Source of the DNA: Rugalucina vietnamica
Lineage: Eukaryota > Mollusca > Bivalvia > Lucinida > Lucinidae
Length of the DNA stretch: 64,000 nt
Assembly: GCA_964017185.1 (NCBI GenBank)
Contig: OZ024878.1
Coordinates: forward strand, 13,091,351 to 13,155,350
Direction: 5' to 3'
A program made the translations under genes and the position numbers. The notes beneath the pieces are model-generated. The model was not told where the DNA came from. It made no database searches and saw only the letters and a program-made list of their open reading frames with translations. Shown here in pieces: positions 1 through 11,894 of the stretch. Every line of letters begins with the position of its first letter. Position 1 is the first letter of the stretch.

Positions 1-1145
1 GGAGTAAACGATTGCTAACCATGTTCCAGTAAAATAAATTTAAACGCACGCAATTGGACTGTGCTGTGCATGTAACTGTACATTTAAAATACGTATGGAT
101 CATAATTGTGTTTCCGTTGTCGCAAATCAGAAATCCGTTTTATTGCCAAAGTACGTCCCCCTGTCAACAGCCTTAAGGTGATGTCGGTGTGGTCATTTAT
201 CCTAACCATTTCTGTTCCCGTGCAAGCCGATGTGAATAACGAGCATGATGCGTCTTAAATATAATTAAATTTATCAAAGAAACGAAAAAAAAAAAGTTTT
301 TGTATTGAGGTTTAACGTCCCAGTCAACAATTTTGCAGTCGTGTCGAAATGGCCATGGCTTCCAGCTTATCAAGTTATAAACCAGGGTCCGAAATTTACA
401 ATTATCCCTTAAAAAGCTAAGAAACACAACTAATGATTCGTTGTTTTCCTGCTTAAATCAATAACTGTTTTTACCAAAATGTACAGGTGTGAAAAATTAA
501 ATGCCCTTTTATATGATAAAACCGAAGAAAAGTACGATTTCAGTTTGATTTAAATGCATGTTTGGGATGCTGTTTTTTTCACTTGAACGAAGGTCTTCCT
601 TTACTTTAATCTGGGTCCAGTTCTCTGTGTAGTTGTCTTACATGTTCTCAAGGACAAGCACGGTGCCACAAGTGGAGAAAATAGTAACGTTAATAACCAG
701 TAAAATATCGGAAAACAACTGTTCGGAGAAAGTCTTTACTTGTGCATAAAAATTTCTATCCAACGTTCAAATATCAACACTATTCTCTAACCCACAATAC
801 CAGATTATTGCTTAGAACCAAATACCATCCAGCTCATAAAAGATAATTAAGTGGCTATCAAAACACAGCATGTACTTCTTTTCTGGCAATATGATAATTA
901 CAGTGATCCTACCTTGAACAGCATGAGGTCACTACCATATGGCACACATGAAAAGATAGTGTTACTCTCACCCCTTATTTATGCCAATAAATAATGATAT
1001 CTGTTCACTATTTCCTATGGCTTGTCTTGCATGATCTATTGAATTATAACATTTTTTTTATTTATTTTATTCACTCTTATGGGGCTGGTGGCGATATGAC
1101 AATATAGTCAAATCAAATTTGAAAGCTGATTTTGCTACTTTGTTA
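1..1145. other. Stretch without recognised gene
   Basis: No supported coding region. At 297-330 there is a reversed TTTAACGTCCCAGTCAA word, the tail of a small dispersed repeat also seen near 15735 and 19500. Confidence 0.35.
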
Positions 1146-1515
1146 TTTGAGCCGCGATGCGAGAAAACAAGTCTGCATGATCTTAAAACAGGTCCGACAC
1201 AAATCGGTCTATGCAGCAGCAGTCAATAGTAAGAAGCTTGAAAATTCAGAATAAGAAAGATCTGAAACATCGTACTATCTACTGGGCAAAAACAAAGAGG
1301 CTCATCATTTTGCAGTTACAGTACAGCGGATCTGTGTCTCTGTTTTAAAGCTATGCAAAACGACGATTTTTTCATGATGCGGCACCAGTCTTCGGGGCTT
1401 ATCGGACCAGGTCGACACTAACCAGCCTGTACAGTCACAGTAAAAAGCTGAAATATTGAAATGTTGGGTTTAAGTAGAGGAGTAATTTTACTATCTGTGT
1501 AGCGAAAATAAGTGT
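1146..1515 (+). mobile_element. R4 miniature element, decayed, one and a half copies
   Basis: Contains GAGAAAACAA, AGGTCCGACACAAATCGG, AGAAGCTTGAAA and CAAAAACAAAGAGGC in the order of the R4 family, then a second partial run (GGACCAGGTCGACACTAACC, CTGTACAGTCACAG). Confidence 0.5.
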
Positions 1516-1823
1516 CATTTTCTGCAACTCTGTATTTACTTTTTCCAAAATTTCAAGAAAAATAAATGATTGAAAAATCATATAAATTGAGGCATGCAAT
1601 TTTCAAATTGATGTGGATCCATACAGTAATGTCTTTGGTTTTGATATATGCATATTTCAAATGGTAAGAATATCGGTGATATTCAAAATGCCGATAGTCA
1701 GCAAAACTTACATTTTTTTGCATTTTGTGTATGTAAACAATCGGTTTGGGCTTCCCCTTGTGCCAGTTTAAATTGACAAATAGACACACCAATGTTTAAT
1801 GGCAAAACGCTCCTGTGCACTTT

Positions 1824-3591
1824 TTAACCGTCTGATAACAACAGAGTTGCCCTTGCTTGGGTTTCCGGGTTCTGTAGCTGTCTGTTAAAATATTGAAAGC
1901 TTTTTCCGGTAGAATTCTCTGGGAACAATCGGTTTGGAAAATCACCTGTGGCCTTGCCTTCACGCAGAACCACTACAGGTGCAACTTTGTATACATGGTC
2001 GATGTAGCTGTTGCATAAGTCAATGGTCATAGTGTTGTCCCAAAAGTCATTTATAACTCTCACAAGTTCGGCTTTTGTTGACGGCCCAACCCTGGCGACG
2101 TATCGTTTCAATTGTGCCCAAACCATTTCAATTGGGTTAAGGTCACAACTTTCAGCTGGAAACTTCCACCAGTTAATGTCGTTGGCTTCCATGAATTCTC
2201 TAGCCCGCCGAGAAGTGTGCTTGGGATCGTTATTCTGTACAAATCGGTGATGGTCAGGAAATGTCCGCTGAATGAATGGTAGAATATTGTTTTCCAGTAA
2301 CTCTGTAGTGAAAAATTCTGCATTCATTATCCCTTTGAATATTACAATATTCATTGGGCCTCTTCTGCTTATAGCTCCATACACATGCACTTTCAGTGGG
2401 TGTTTTGGTTTAGGACGCATAATTCTAGCAGCAGTTTCTTCTCTGTAGCTAACATTTACGTTCTGGTTTAACTGAACGGATGTTTCATCGGTAAAGATGA
2501 CGTCATTTAAATCATCATTCATGTCGATCAGGTTGTCAGCTGGGGATAATTCTCAAAAATGGAGACATTCTCTCGATCGGGAGACACTGCCATAGAGTCT
2601 AATGCATTTTGATCAATTTATACATCATGTGTTAAAATTTTGTCCCCCGATCGGGAGACAGGAAATGACCTAAACAAAAAGTTTCAGATTAAAGCTCATG
2701 CCTTCTGATTGAAAATTTATCGTAAAAGTAACCATGCTTAACAATAAAATCACGAAGAAAATAAACAATTCTTCCAAGTCTTTAATCTAGTGACTATACC
2801 AGGGTCTGTCCCATATCTCTGTACTAATCGCAACAGTGAATTTCTTTGATGCAACGGATTAAATTTAGGTCCTGATGGACTGGTGTCTTCCCAACTTGTT
2901 TTAACATGCGCTTTTTCGTAGTAAAATGCGCAGGACAGTCTGAAAATGCCTAAAATATGACATTTTTTCATACTGTCTCCCGATAGGGAGAATGTCCCCA
3001 GAATCGGAGACAAGTTTGTCTCCAAAACGGGAGACATTCCCCCGATCGAGGGACATCTTATTTTTTGGCAATGTAGCAATTTTTTAACATATATTGTCTC
3101 CTAAAACGGAGACAATCCCCCGATATGGAGATTGTCTCCGTATTTGAGAATTATCCCTAGCTGGTTGTTGCAGAATTCTAACCTCTTCAGCTTATTGACA
3201 TCTCGTATCATTTGGCAATACCGGGGTGTTGCAAACGTATACCCAGCAGATGTTATTGTTTTCTTTACAGTAGTTATATGAAAATGGTTCCCCGACTTTG
3301 TAATAATCGCTGAATGTTTCTAGCAGACTGCGATGGGTTAGTTTGAAACGTTTTCCGAATTTCCTCCAAATCTTGGTTTGTGACATTTTTGAACCGAGCT
3401 CGTCTGGCAACTGGAAGATCTAGGGGATTATCGTCAATATCTCCATTTTGATACTTTCTAACGTGATATCTCACGGCGTCATAACAGATATTGAGTCCTT
3501 GCCTTTGGAGTTCTCTTCTGATTGAAGCATGTGTATGTCCGTCGCGATGAAGCCTTATTATCGAAATTTGTTTTAGGCGATCTACTTTCAT
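1824..3591 (-). pseudogene. Tc1/mariner (DD34E) transposase, broken
   Basis: N-terminal part 3591-3274 starts MKVDRLKQISIIRLHRDGHT and has the paired helix-turn-helix of Tc1 transposases (SIRRELQRQGLNICYDAVRY). After SRG near 3290 the frame shifts by one base and continues to about 3165. The catalytic part 2522-1824 has FTDET (first Asp), QNNDPKHTS and DLNPIEMVWAQLKRY. The spacing from the middle residue to the Glu is 34, as in DD34E, but the expected QDND is QNND, so the second catalytic Asp is Asn (codon 2232-2234). A 0.6-kb miniature transposon at about 2539-3159 splits the gene. With a frameshift, an insertion and a lost catalytic residue it cannot be active. Confidence 0.88.
2539..3159. 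mobile_element. Miniature transposon inserted in the Tc1 transposase
   Basis: Inverted ends GGGATAATTCTCAAA followed by a (T/A)CGGAGACA-type word on both sides. AGCTGG is present next to each end and may be the target duplication. The inside is full of short GGAGACA/TGTCTCC and CCCGATCGGG words in both orientations. No protein. The transposase reading resumes on each side (CNNQL before, DNLIDMNDDLNDV after). Confidence 0.75.
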
Positions 3592-3881
3592 TTTGATCTA
3601 CACAACAAAATTATAGATATGTAAATAATTCACATATACTCGCAATGATAAGTCAGTGCAAAGTTTCGATATGCAACATCTTTTCAACAAATTGAATGTC
3701 TCGTTAATGGGTAATTTGCAAAACAGTCACGTTTCTTTTCCGTCTTGTGTTCTACCTGATATACCTAAAATAAAACAAAACAAAAACATTAATCACCTTT
3801 TCTTAGGCACATGGCTGACACTTTTTCGTAGGCACATGGATGACTTCAATATTGTGTGTATATTTTGTAGGGCAAGACTGC

Positions 3882-3971
3882 ATTGTATTGTATTGTATTG
3901 TATTGTATTGTATTGTATTGTATTGTATTGTATTGTATTGTATTGTATTGTATTGTATTGTATTGTATTGT
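3882..3971 (+). repeat. Pentanucleotide microsatellite (TATTG)n
   Basis: About 18 uninterrupted TATTG units. An open frame through it is only repeat (Ile-Val-Leu-Tyr-Cys). Confidence 0.95.
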
Positions 3972-4106
3972 TAAGCCTTCAATTGCAGGTCCAAATACAT
4001 TTTTATAAATAATCAGCCATTTGTATTAAAAAAGTGTGTGTATGTATCTATCCATTATTGAAGCACTTCATAATTATTCACCAGGATAACATGCCAGCGC
4101 AATGTT

Positions 4107-4255
4107 TTCTTCTAAAACCCCACTTTTTATTATTAATTATTAAAACTGGGGTTTGGAGCGGTATACAGGTTCCAAAACATAGATTGTTGGTACTTGTTCA
4201 TGTTGTTTGAACCGACTCAGTGAGGGTATTCTAACCGGTACCCTGAATTAAGGTT
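4107..4255. mobile_element. R2 element, decayed fragment
   Basis: CCAAAACATAGATTGTTGGT and a weak copy of the palindrome centre match the R2 family, with many changes. Confidence 0.4.
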
Positions 4256-4315
4256 TCGAGCATTTTTCGAACTTTTAGAGTTAAAAAATCTGTGCATATT
4301 GCACGGGTGTTTTGT

Positions 4316-4316
4316 G

Positions 4317-4363
<47 letters not shown>
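4316..4363 (+). repeat. Trinucleotide microsatellite (AAT)n
   Basis: About 16 AAT units. Confidence 0.95.
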
Positions 4364-4367
<4 letters not shown>

Positions 4368-4649
4368 TACAACGATGAGCACTTTTACACAATAAATGAA
4401 GAAATTATCTATTTGTACATATCTTATGTCATGTACATAATTATAATAGCAGTGAAACAATCATTGCAAACTGATAATAATAACACGCCGTTACATATAT
4501 GAGAACTTCACAGAGGTGTTAAGTGACTGATCACCACCTGGGTGCTGATTAAAAGGCTATAAAGGTCTAAATAACCTGTCCAGAGAAAGTATTTTATTTT
4601 CCAAGCCATGCACTTACGAGCCGCAACTCGAGATAACCTGTTTCATGAT

Positions 4650-4810
4650 TTCAGACTAGGGCATGTGCAGTCAGAAAAGGTCGTGAGCTATTGTAATTTA
4701 AGGATTGAAGAGGGAGATGGATTGTTTCTGTCCTTGGAGCAAAAACAAAGACGCTGATCAGTTGTGCAACGTCTATACAGCTGATATGCACCTTTGTTAT
4801 ATTACGGGTC
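4650..4810 (+). mobile_element. R4 element, decayed fragment
   Basis: ACAAAGACGCTGATCAG and GCTGATATGCACCTTTGTT match the hairpin part of R4. Confidence 0.4.
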
Positions 4811-4898
4811 CTCAATGTTGTTATAAGCGGGCACCACACACACAAAAACCAGAATAGGTGTGTGAATAAATTTCCCCATGCTTCCGGCAAAAATGCAA

Positions 4899-4902
4899 AT
4901 GA

Positions 4903-4941
<39 letters not shown>

Positions 4942-4945
4942 ATAG
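4899..4945 (+). repeat. Tetranucleotide microsatellite (AAAT)n
   Basis: About 11 AAAT units. Confidence 0.9.
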
Positions 4946-5550
4946 TAATGGAATATACTACTCAAAGTTTTTTTTCATACAGTACAGTGTAAAACACATC
5001 AAGTTTAAATTTTTAATGACAATACCCAATGAGCTAGAATGACAGTTTCATTTGCTTTTTGTTAGAAAATGTCTTGAAGCTAACGTGTTACCGACTAAAA
5101 GAAATTTGAAACAAGCAATGGCTTATCGAAGTACATGAAACGCTTCTTCTTAAATTTGAATTTTGACAAAAAAGTGATTCGTTTGAAAATTAGCCCACAC
5201 ATGATCATTGAATGCAAGCATTTATCACCCACCGCACACATCTGCCAGAATACATTTAAGACTGACTTTCACAGAAAAATAATTTCAAGTCGAATTTTTC
5301 GTAGCAATGAGAAGATAGTTCAATTTACGACTTTTGGTTTTTCGTTATTCAAAAAAGAAGTAGTAGTTCTATTTTCGTTTTTCGATATTCGAACACTTGG
5401 CGTTTGTTAGCTCAAATTTGTACTAAAGCAAGCATGCTTATTGCGAATATCATGGTCACAGTGAAGATGCTCAAATTCATCCATCTACGAAAGAAAAACT
5501 TAGCAAACTCTAATACCGAAATATACAGAAAACCCGCATCGCAATGGAAT

Positions 5551-6648
5551 CACATCACGAAAATTTGCCCATGTAATAAAGATTTATTTTTCAGCTGAAC
5601 AAATTAAAACTTTTCATTGGATTTTTTTTTTTATCTTTGATATGTTTGCTCCAAACCTTGATTGTGAGTCAAGGCCGTCGTCGCCGGTGCGGCAGGTCCG
5701 GCGAGCGCCGGACCACTTTTTTTTCATGGTATCCGCCGTACCAATTTTTTCGATCGCCGCAACAATGCTTACATGTCTGTCTTTGATCTTCCAATCGTCT
5801 CATCTTGAACGAGTCGTGGCTTATTGATGAAATTATCATCAACGCCCAAAACTCGTGTCATGAAGGTAAAGGTGTGAAAACTAACATCACAGGAATTACG
5901 AAGCGTGTCAAAACATTGTGGTCATTCAAATGACACCTGTTTGATTAGAGTTGTAATTAAACTGTTGCTTTTTAATCCAATCTTCGTTATGATTTTTGTG
6001 CCGCAGCCGCAGTGACATGAAAAAAAAAAAAAAAAAAAAAAAAGGATAACACTGTTATTCCCAGTTTATCAAAGAAACTGTCGGCTGGCAAATAATATAC
6101 AAAACATTTTGCATGCATGTATATTTTAAGTTCTGAGACTGTGTTGATAGTAATATGTCAATGTTATTCCATTTTAGATATGCAAGTGCCACCGGTTGTA
6201 AAACAATCTAAGACTTTTTCGGTTCCCAAAGGAAGGAAACAGCTTTTCTGATAAATATTCCAATTTAAACTGTCTGAATTTTGGTCGTTTTTTTTTTTTA
6301 GAAAAACTATCAAAACACGGACCCTAAAACGCGTTTAGAGGCACCAATTTATTAAAAATTTCTTGGGGAGATCCCCCGAACCCCCCCCCCCTTACGAGAG
6401 GGGGACAACCCCTCTCGTGTCCTCCCCCTCTCGTGCCTTCGGCACTCGAACATGTCTCCCGCCGGACCACTTATTACAATGCGGCGACGGCCCTGTGAGT
6501 ACATGTGAGAAGCGCCTCGGCGAGGCGGTTCTAACGAGTAGCCACAATCTATGTTTTGGAGCATTGGTTTACGCTTGTAAACTCCAGATTTACTATATAA
6601 ATGTGGGGTATACTGGAATGTACATTTCATGGACATGTTTTCACGAAA
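5551..6648. mobile_element. R2 palindromic element split by a hAT-like insertion
   Basis: The left arm (5551-5669: TTTGCTCCAAACCTTGATTG) and the right part (6495-6648: GCCTCGGCGAGGCGGTTCTA, then ATCTATGTTTTGGAGC) join into one R2 copy once the insertion at 5670-6494 is set aside. Confidence 0.75.
5670..6494. mobile_element. hAT-like non-autonomous transposon, nested in R2
   Basis: Inverted ends CAAGGCCGTCGTCGCCG and (reversed) CAGGGCCGTCGCCGC, with target duplication GTGAGT at 5664-5669 and 6495-6500. The inside has a poly-A run (6019-6042) and a C-rich, hairpin-prone part (6376-6440, CCCCTCTCGTG words). No transposase. CAGGG ends fit hAT, whose usual duplication is 8 bp, so the superfamily is uncertain. 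Confidence 0.7.
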
Positions 6649-6679
6649 TCGTTTCGATAATTATATCTACAAAATTACG

Positions 6680-7290
6680 AAAATAATCTAAACGTGCTTG
6701 CTTTTTTTCTGGTTGCAGACGCCTCCAAGTAAAGCCTTTCTTATCTTCGTTTAATAATCTCCATGCGTCCATGTACTCTAATTCATCTAAGAAACTTACA
6801 ACAACCGACCTAGCATGTGGATTATTTATCGATTTATAATTTTCTGTGTCTACATTCGGATCTATTACTAAGTTCCAGTCACCGCAAATTATTACATTAT
6901 CGTTACCTAATTCGTCAATTTTTTGCTTTAAATTATTATAAAACTGTGGCTTATCCTCGTTTGGACCATATATGTTCGCCAATGTGATTTTTTGTTTTTG
7001 TACTATTATTTCCAAAATAATAAAATTACCATTTGTGTCTCTAATAACTTTTGTGACTTCCTGATCAAAGTTGTTATTTATTAAAACCATTACACCTCTT
7101 TGGTTACTAGTTAGACCACTTAAATATACTGAAAACCCCCATTCGTTTTTTACATAGTTTTCCATTTTATTTTCTATATGCACATCTTGTAAGCAGATAA
7201 TATTGTATTTTTTCTTTCTTAAGTTTTGAAACACATCTCGACGTTTTTGGGTGCAGTTCAGACCCCGTGTGTTCTGACTATATATAGTGA
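6680..7290 (-). pseudogene. LINE apurinic-type endonuclease, N-terminal part (inverted)
   Basis: Frame reads ITIYSQNTRGLNCTQKRRDV near its start, then ICLQDVH, LANIYGPN, ICGDWNLVIDP and KQARLDYF. These are the ordered motifs of the L1-type endonuclease that nicks target DNA for target-primed reverse transcription. It stops just before the final SDH motif, which is found on the opposite strand at about 7998. Confidence 0.85.
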
Positions 7291-7959
7291 TTAGATCAAC
7301 CGTTGTCTAATTTAAACACAGTATTGAATATAAAACGTAATTCAGCTCCAGCAAAGGTATAGTAATAAGAACCACAACAGTAAAAAAGTAAGTCAAACAT
7401 ACATGTACAAGTAACAACAAGAACAATTAATCCGACATAATTCAATAAACATATAGAATAGAAGTTATTGGTAGTAATGAAAGAGGAGGATCTTTTCATA
7501 AAATATATCATTTTCCGGTTTGAACAATACTAAGACGACCTGAAGAATCGCGCAGTGCTATCCAGTGACAACCAACACGGCCAACAGTAACCAACGCAGA
7601 TGAAATCATTACGGTGGCATCTAGGGGCAACGTCCTCCCGGGAGCAGTCTGCCATATATCATATTATAACATGTTACAAGCCACTATTACTTATAAATCG
7701 CACCCCCTGCCCCCAGGGGGGGTACTCTGAAATTTTCTGTATACATAGGCGAGGCTCACTTTTTTGGGGTCAAAATTTTGAATTTCCGTATTTTTTTTGG
7801 GTTTTCAGAAAAACTAGTTATTTTTTAGGGTAGTGAGCTTTTTATGGATATTTTTTTGGGGTCATGCCTTTTCTGAATTATTTTTTTGGGGTCATCTATA
7901 ATTCTAAGTAATTTTTTGGGTTTTTCACATTTCTTGGGAAATCTCCATAGTATGTTCTT

Positions 7960-8182
7960 TTTTCTTCATGAATGTGAAATAATTCCAGGATACAGATCAG
8001 ATCATTCAGGGGTTCTGTTAAATTTACAAATTAATTTTGATACGGAAAAAGGTCGAGGATATTGGAAATTCAATAATACATTACTTAAAGATATAGAATA
8101 TGTAAATAAGGTAAAAAAGGTGATAAATGAAACTTTAGATATATATCGTGTAAAGAACAACAACAACAACAACAACAACAAC

Positions 8183-8218
<36 letters not shown>

Positions 8219-11148
8219 GGATTTACTATAAACGATCAATTGCTTTTAGAAACAATTTTATTAATGATAAGAGGAGAAACAATAAAATATAGCTCGTTTA
8301 AGAAAAAACAAAAAAATGAACAAGAAATAAATTTAGATAGAGAAATTAAGGAATTAGAGGAAAGGGTTCAAAATAATCTTAATAGTATATCGATGGAAGA
8401 TATCACGTTGCTTAATAATAAAAAAGAAAAAATGGAAGAAATCAGGAAAACTAAGTTAGAAGGAGTCATGCTCAGATCAAGGTGCCGTTATGAAGACCTG
8501 GGCGAAAAACCTACAAAATACTTTTTAAATATGGAAAATAGAAATTACCAAGATAAAGTTATTAATAATTTGATTGACGAAAACGGGGAAGAAATTTTCG
8601 GGACTAAAGACATTCTGGAGGCCCAAAAAAAATATTATTCAAAACTTTATACTGAAAACATTCAAATTGATGAAACTCCTATTTCGGAAGCGATAGGTAG
8701 AAATGAAAATCAACTTAATGAGGACGAAGCTCGATTATTAGAGGGTGAAATAACTTATACAGAATTAACATCTGCATTAAAAAATATGAAAAATTCAAAA
8801 AGTCCAGGAAATGATGGCTTTACGGCAGAATTTTTTAAGTTTTTTTGGGTTAATTTGGGTGAATATATACTGAATTCAATAAACTTTGCATACAAACATG
8901 GATTGCTGTCGATTACTCAGACACAAGGGATAATTACCTGTCTACCGAAGCCGAATAAAGCTAGAAATATTTTAAAGAATTGGCGACCAATTTCACTTTT
9001 AAACGTAATATATAAACTTATGTCTTCGGCCATAGCAAATCGTTTGAAAACTGTTTTAAATAAGTTGATAAATCAAGATCAAAAAGGTTTTATAACGGGC
9101 AGATACATAGGCGAAAATATAAGGGTAGTTTACGACGTATTATTTGAATCCAAGCAACAACAAATACCAGGATTACTGTTGTCTATAGACTTTCAACAAG
9201 CTTTCGACTCAATATCATGGAAATTTATACATAAAGTTTTAGATTATTTCAATTTTGGGCCATCTATAAAACGTTGGATAAAACTATTTCAAACAGGAGT
9301 ACAATTTTGTATTCTTCAAAACGGATTTATGTCGGATTTCTTCTATTTACAACGTGGCTGCAGACAGGGAGATCCGATCTCCCCGTATATATTCATCCTA
9401 TGTGTAGAAGTTTTAGGCCCAATGATTCGAAATTCAAAAGACGTTAAGGGAATAGTAATTAATAATAAAGAATTCAAATTAAGTCAATACGCTGACGACA
9501 CACAGATGTTTTTGGATGGATCTGAAAGTTCATTAAAACACGCATTAATCATTCTACAGAAATTTTACCAGATGTCAGGTTTAAAAATTAATTTAGATAA
9601 GACTAAGGCCTTATGGATTGGATCAATGTGTAATTCAACTAAGATATTATGTAAAGAATTTAATATAGACTGGGAACAAAAGCCTCTAAAAATTTTGGGT
9701 GTAATCTTTTCTCCACTAGTGTTTGATATTTGGGAATACAACTTAGATGATGTTATGAAAAAAGTTAAAAATATGATAAATGTATGGTCAAAAAGAAAAT
9801 TAACTCTTATTGGCCGAGTTACGGTTATAAAATCACTGATGCTATCTAAATTTGCTTACCTATTTTAGCTCTACCAAACCCACCTGGTGATTTAATTACG
9901 ACTTTAGAGAGAATGTTTTTTAAATATTTATGGAACAAAGGCCCAGATAGAATTACTAGAAAACAAATAGTGAAAAATATTGAAGCAGGAGGATTGAGGA
10001 TGATTGAAGTTAAAGCATTCATTACTGCGTTAAAGATAACATGGGTCAGACGAATTATTTTCAATTCAGAAATAGAGAACTGGAGTTATCTCGCTGGTAT
10101 TGATTTCGACAAGGGGGTTTGTTTAGGAGATTGTTATTTTAAAAGTGTATCAAGAAAATTATACAATCCCTTTTGGAAGGATCTGATAAATAGTTTACAG
10201 ACGTTTTACACAGCTGTAAAAATTGAAAAAATCGACGATATTCTCACTTCTCCAATATGGTGTAACTCAAACTTATCCAGTGATGAAAATTTTATCTTTA
10301 ATGACTGGTTCTTGAAGGGAATTAGAAATATTATTGATATTATTGATTCTAATGGGCATTTGTTGACTTTTGAACAATTAAGAGAGCAGTACAACATTAA
10401 AGGAACATTTTTAGATTATCAAAGATTAGTAAGGAAAATACCAAACACTTGGATAGACACTATAAATACAAGTAATGTGGAATGTAATCTTTTGAAATAT
10501 AATGTGCAAAGGAATTGTTATTTGGGATTGATTTTGAAAGATAAAAAGGGTAGTAGAAATATCTATGATAAATTAGTACCAGTAAGTGAACAATTTATAA
10601 ATGAGCGATGGAAAACAGAAATAGGAAACATAACCGAGGAGGAGCAAAGGAAAGTTAATTCAAATCTTAGATACATTAATGAAATAAAACTAAGAGATTT
10701 TCAGTTCAAAATTAATAATAAAATTCTGGTAACAAATTCTTTCTTATATAAAATCAATAAAACTGATAGTCATTTGTGCTCTTTTTGTCGGAAAGACACC
10801 GAAAGTATTCACCACTTACTGTGTACATGCGATAAAGTAAGAGAGTTTTGGAATACCTTTAAAACATGGATAAGCCAAAGGATCAATACCACCTTTAACA
10901 TTAGTGATAGAAACATAATTTATTCGGCTTTTGAAAAATGCTCTTTGATAAATTATTTAGTAGTTTTAGCAAAATATTACATTTATAAAAGTAAATTCCA
11001 TAATCAAAATTTAAATATACGAGGTTTCGAAGCATATTCAAAGGTAAAATTCTTTAATGAAATGTATATCGCTAAGATAAATAATACATACGAAAAATTC
11101 TTAGGAAAGTGGTCTCCCATATATCATTATTTTATGGACGCAAATTAA
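7960..11148 (+). pseudogene. LINE ORF2: end of endonuclease, reverse transcriptase, C-terminal zinc motif
   Basis: Frame 7960-9868 has PGYRSDHSG, an Asn run from a microsatellite (8155-8217), KSPGNDGFTAEFFK, WRPISLLN, QKGFITGRYIGENIR, SIDFQQAFDSISW (motif A), QRGCRQGDPISPYIF and YADDT (9488-9502, catalytic). At a T run near 9862-9866 one base appears lost; the next frame continues LALPNPPGDL to 11148, with LCSFCRKDTESIHHLLCTC, the C-x2-C-x8-H-x4-C motif of L1/Tx1 C-termini. The motif wording fits the Tx1 branch of L1. Otherwise open for about 1060 codons, so a young but dead copy. Confidence 0.9.
8155..8217 (+). repeat. AAC/AAT microsatellite within the LINE reading frame
   Basis: A run of AAC then AAT triplets, in frame, coding for about 22 consecutive Asn between the endonuclease and the reverse transcriptase. 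Confidence 0.95.
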
Positions 11149-11651
11149 ATTAATGCACCACGAGTGTTTACTGACTATATGCGTTTTTTCTTTGTTCAAA
11201 AGCTTTGAAAAATAGTATAACAAAGAAAACATTTAGGAAGTAGTGTAAAGAGGGACGTAGATCGGCTCCGTTTTTGTAAGGGTAGAGTATACTTTATACT
11301 GACTGGCAGAAGATGCGCTACATAGTCAAATATGTAGAGTTTCTTCAGCCAATCAGTATATCTGACGTACTAATAAATGTGTATATAATGCGAACTAACA
11401 ATATAAGATATAAAAAGTACAAGTAACGAGTAACTTGTAGCAACTTAAGAATTGATATTATGTGTAATATATGAAAGATGTTGTGATCAAAAGAATAAAT
11501 TATAAAAATAAAAAAAAAAATTACTTGGTACTCACCCATTTTGCTTCTTCCGTTATCCAGGCACGAAACGGTTAGACAAAACGTTTTTACTTGTTTATTG
11601 TCAGCGAACAACGAAAAAGTACACAATTAACATGCATAAAATGACAATACC

Positions 11652-11894
11652 ATATGAGCCAGTGCATGAGAAAACCAACAATTTGGGTTTCCGGCCAGGT
11701 CTGACACAAACCGGCCTGTACAGTCACAGAAGCAGGCTAGAAGCTTGAAATTTCGGATTTAAGAAGCAGAGGGATAGTTGTATCCGTGTTGCGAAAACAA
11801 AGGCGCTGATCAGCTGTGCAGTTACTGCACAGCTGATCTGCGGCTTTGTTTTCGCCTTTGCAAATTGTTGGTTTTCTCATGCACAGGCTCATAT
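11652..11894. mobile_element. R4 miniature element, full copy with terminal inverted repeats
   Basis: Terminal inverted repeats contain GTGCATGAGAAAACCAACAA and extend outward through ATATGAGCC (about 36 bp with one mismatch). An internal hairpin is made by GCGAAAACAAAGGCGCTGAT and its reverse near 11788-11853. About 243 bp, no coding. This is the best-preserved copy and defines the family. Confidence 0.8.

Larger units (their letters stand above)
6680..11521 (+). mobile_element. L1/Tx1-type LINE with inverted 5' part
   Basis: The endonuclease half lies on the minus strand (about 7290 down to 6680) and the rest of the endonuclease plus reverse transcriptase on the plus strand (about 7960 to 11148), ending in an A-rich tail (11503-11521). 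The break falls inside the endonuclease, between RLDYF (minus) and CEIIPGYRSDHSG (plus). This is the layout expected from twin priming during insertion. A T-rich region with repeated TTTTTTGGGGTCA words (about 7720-7945) lies at the junction and may be a separate repeat. Sequence near 7290-7700 probably includes the LINE 5' untranslated region. Confidence 0.85.

Noticed and set aside
2750-3079. 109-codon frame inside the miniature transposon
   Set aside because: Composed of the element's repeated GGAGACA-type words; no domain.
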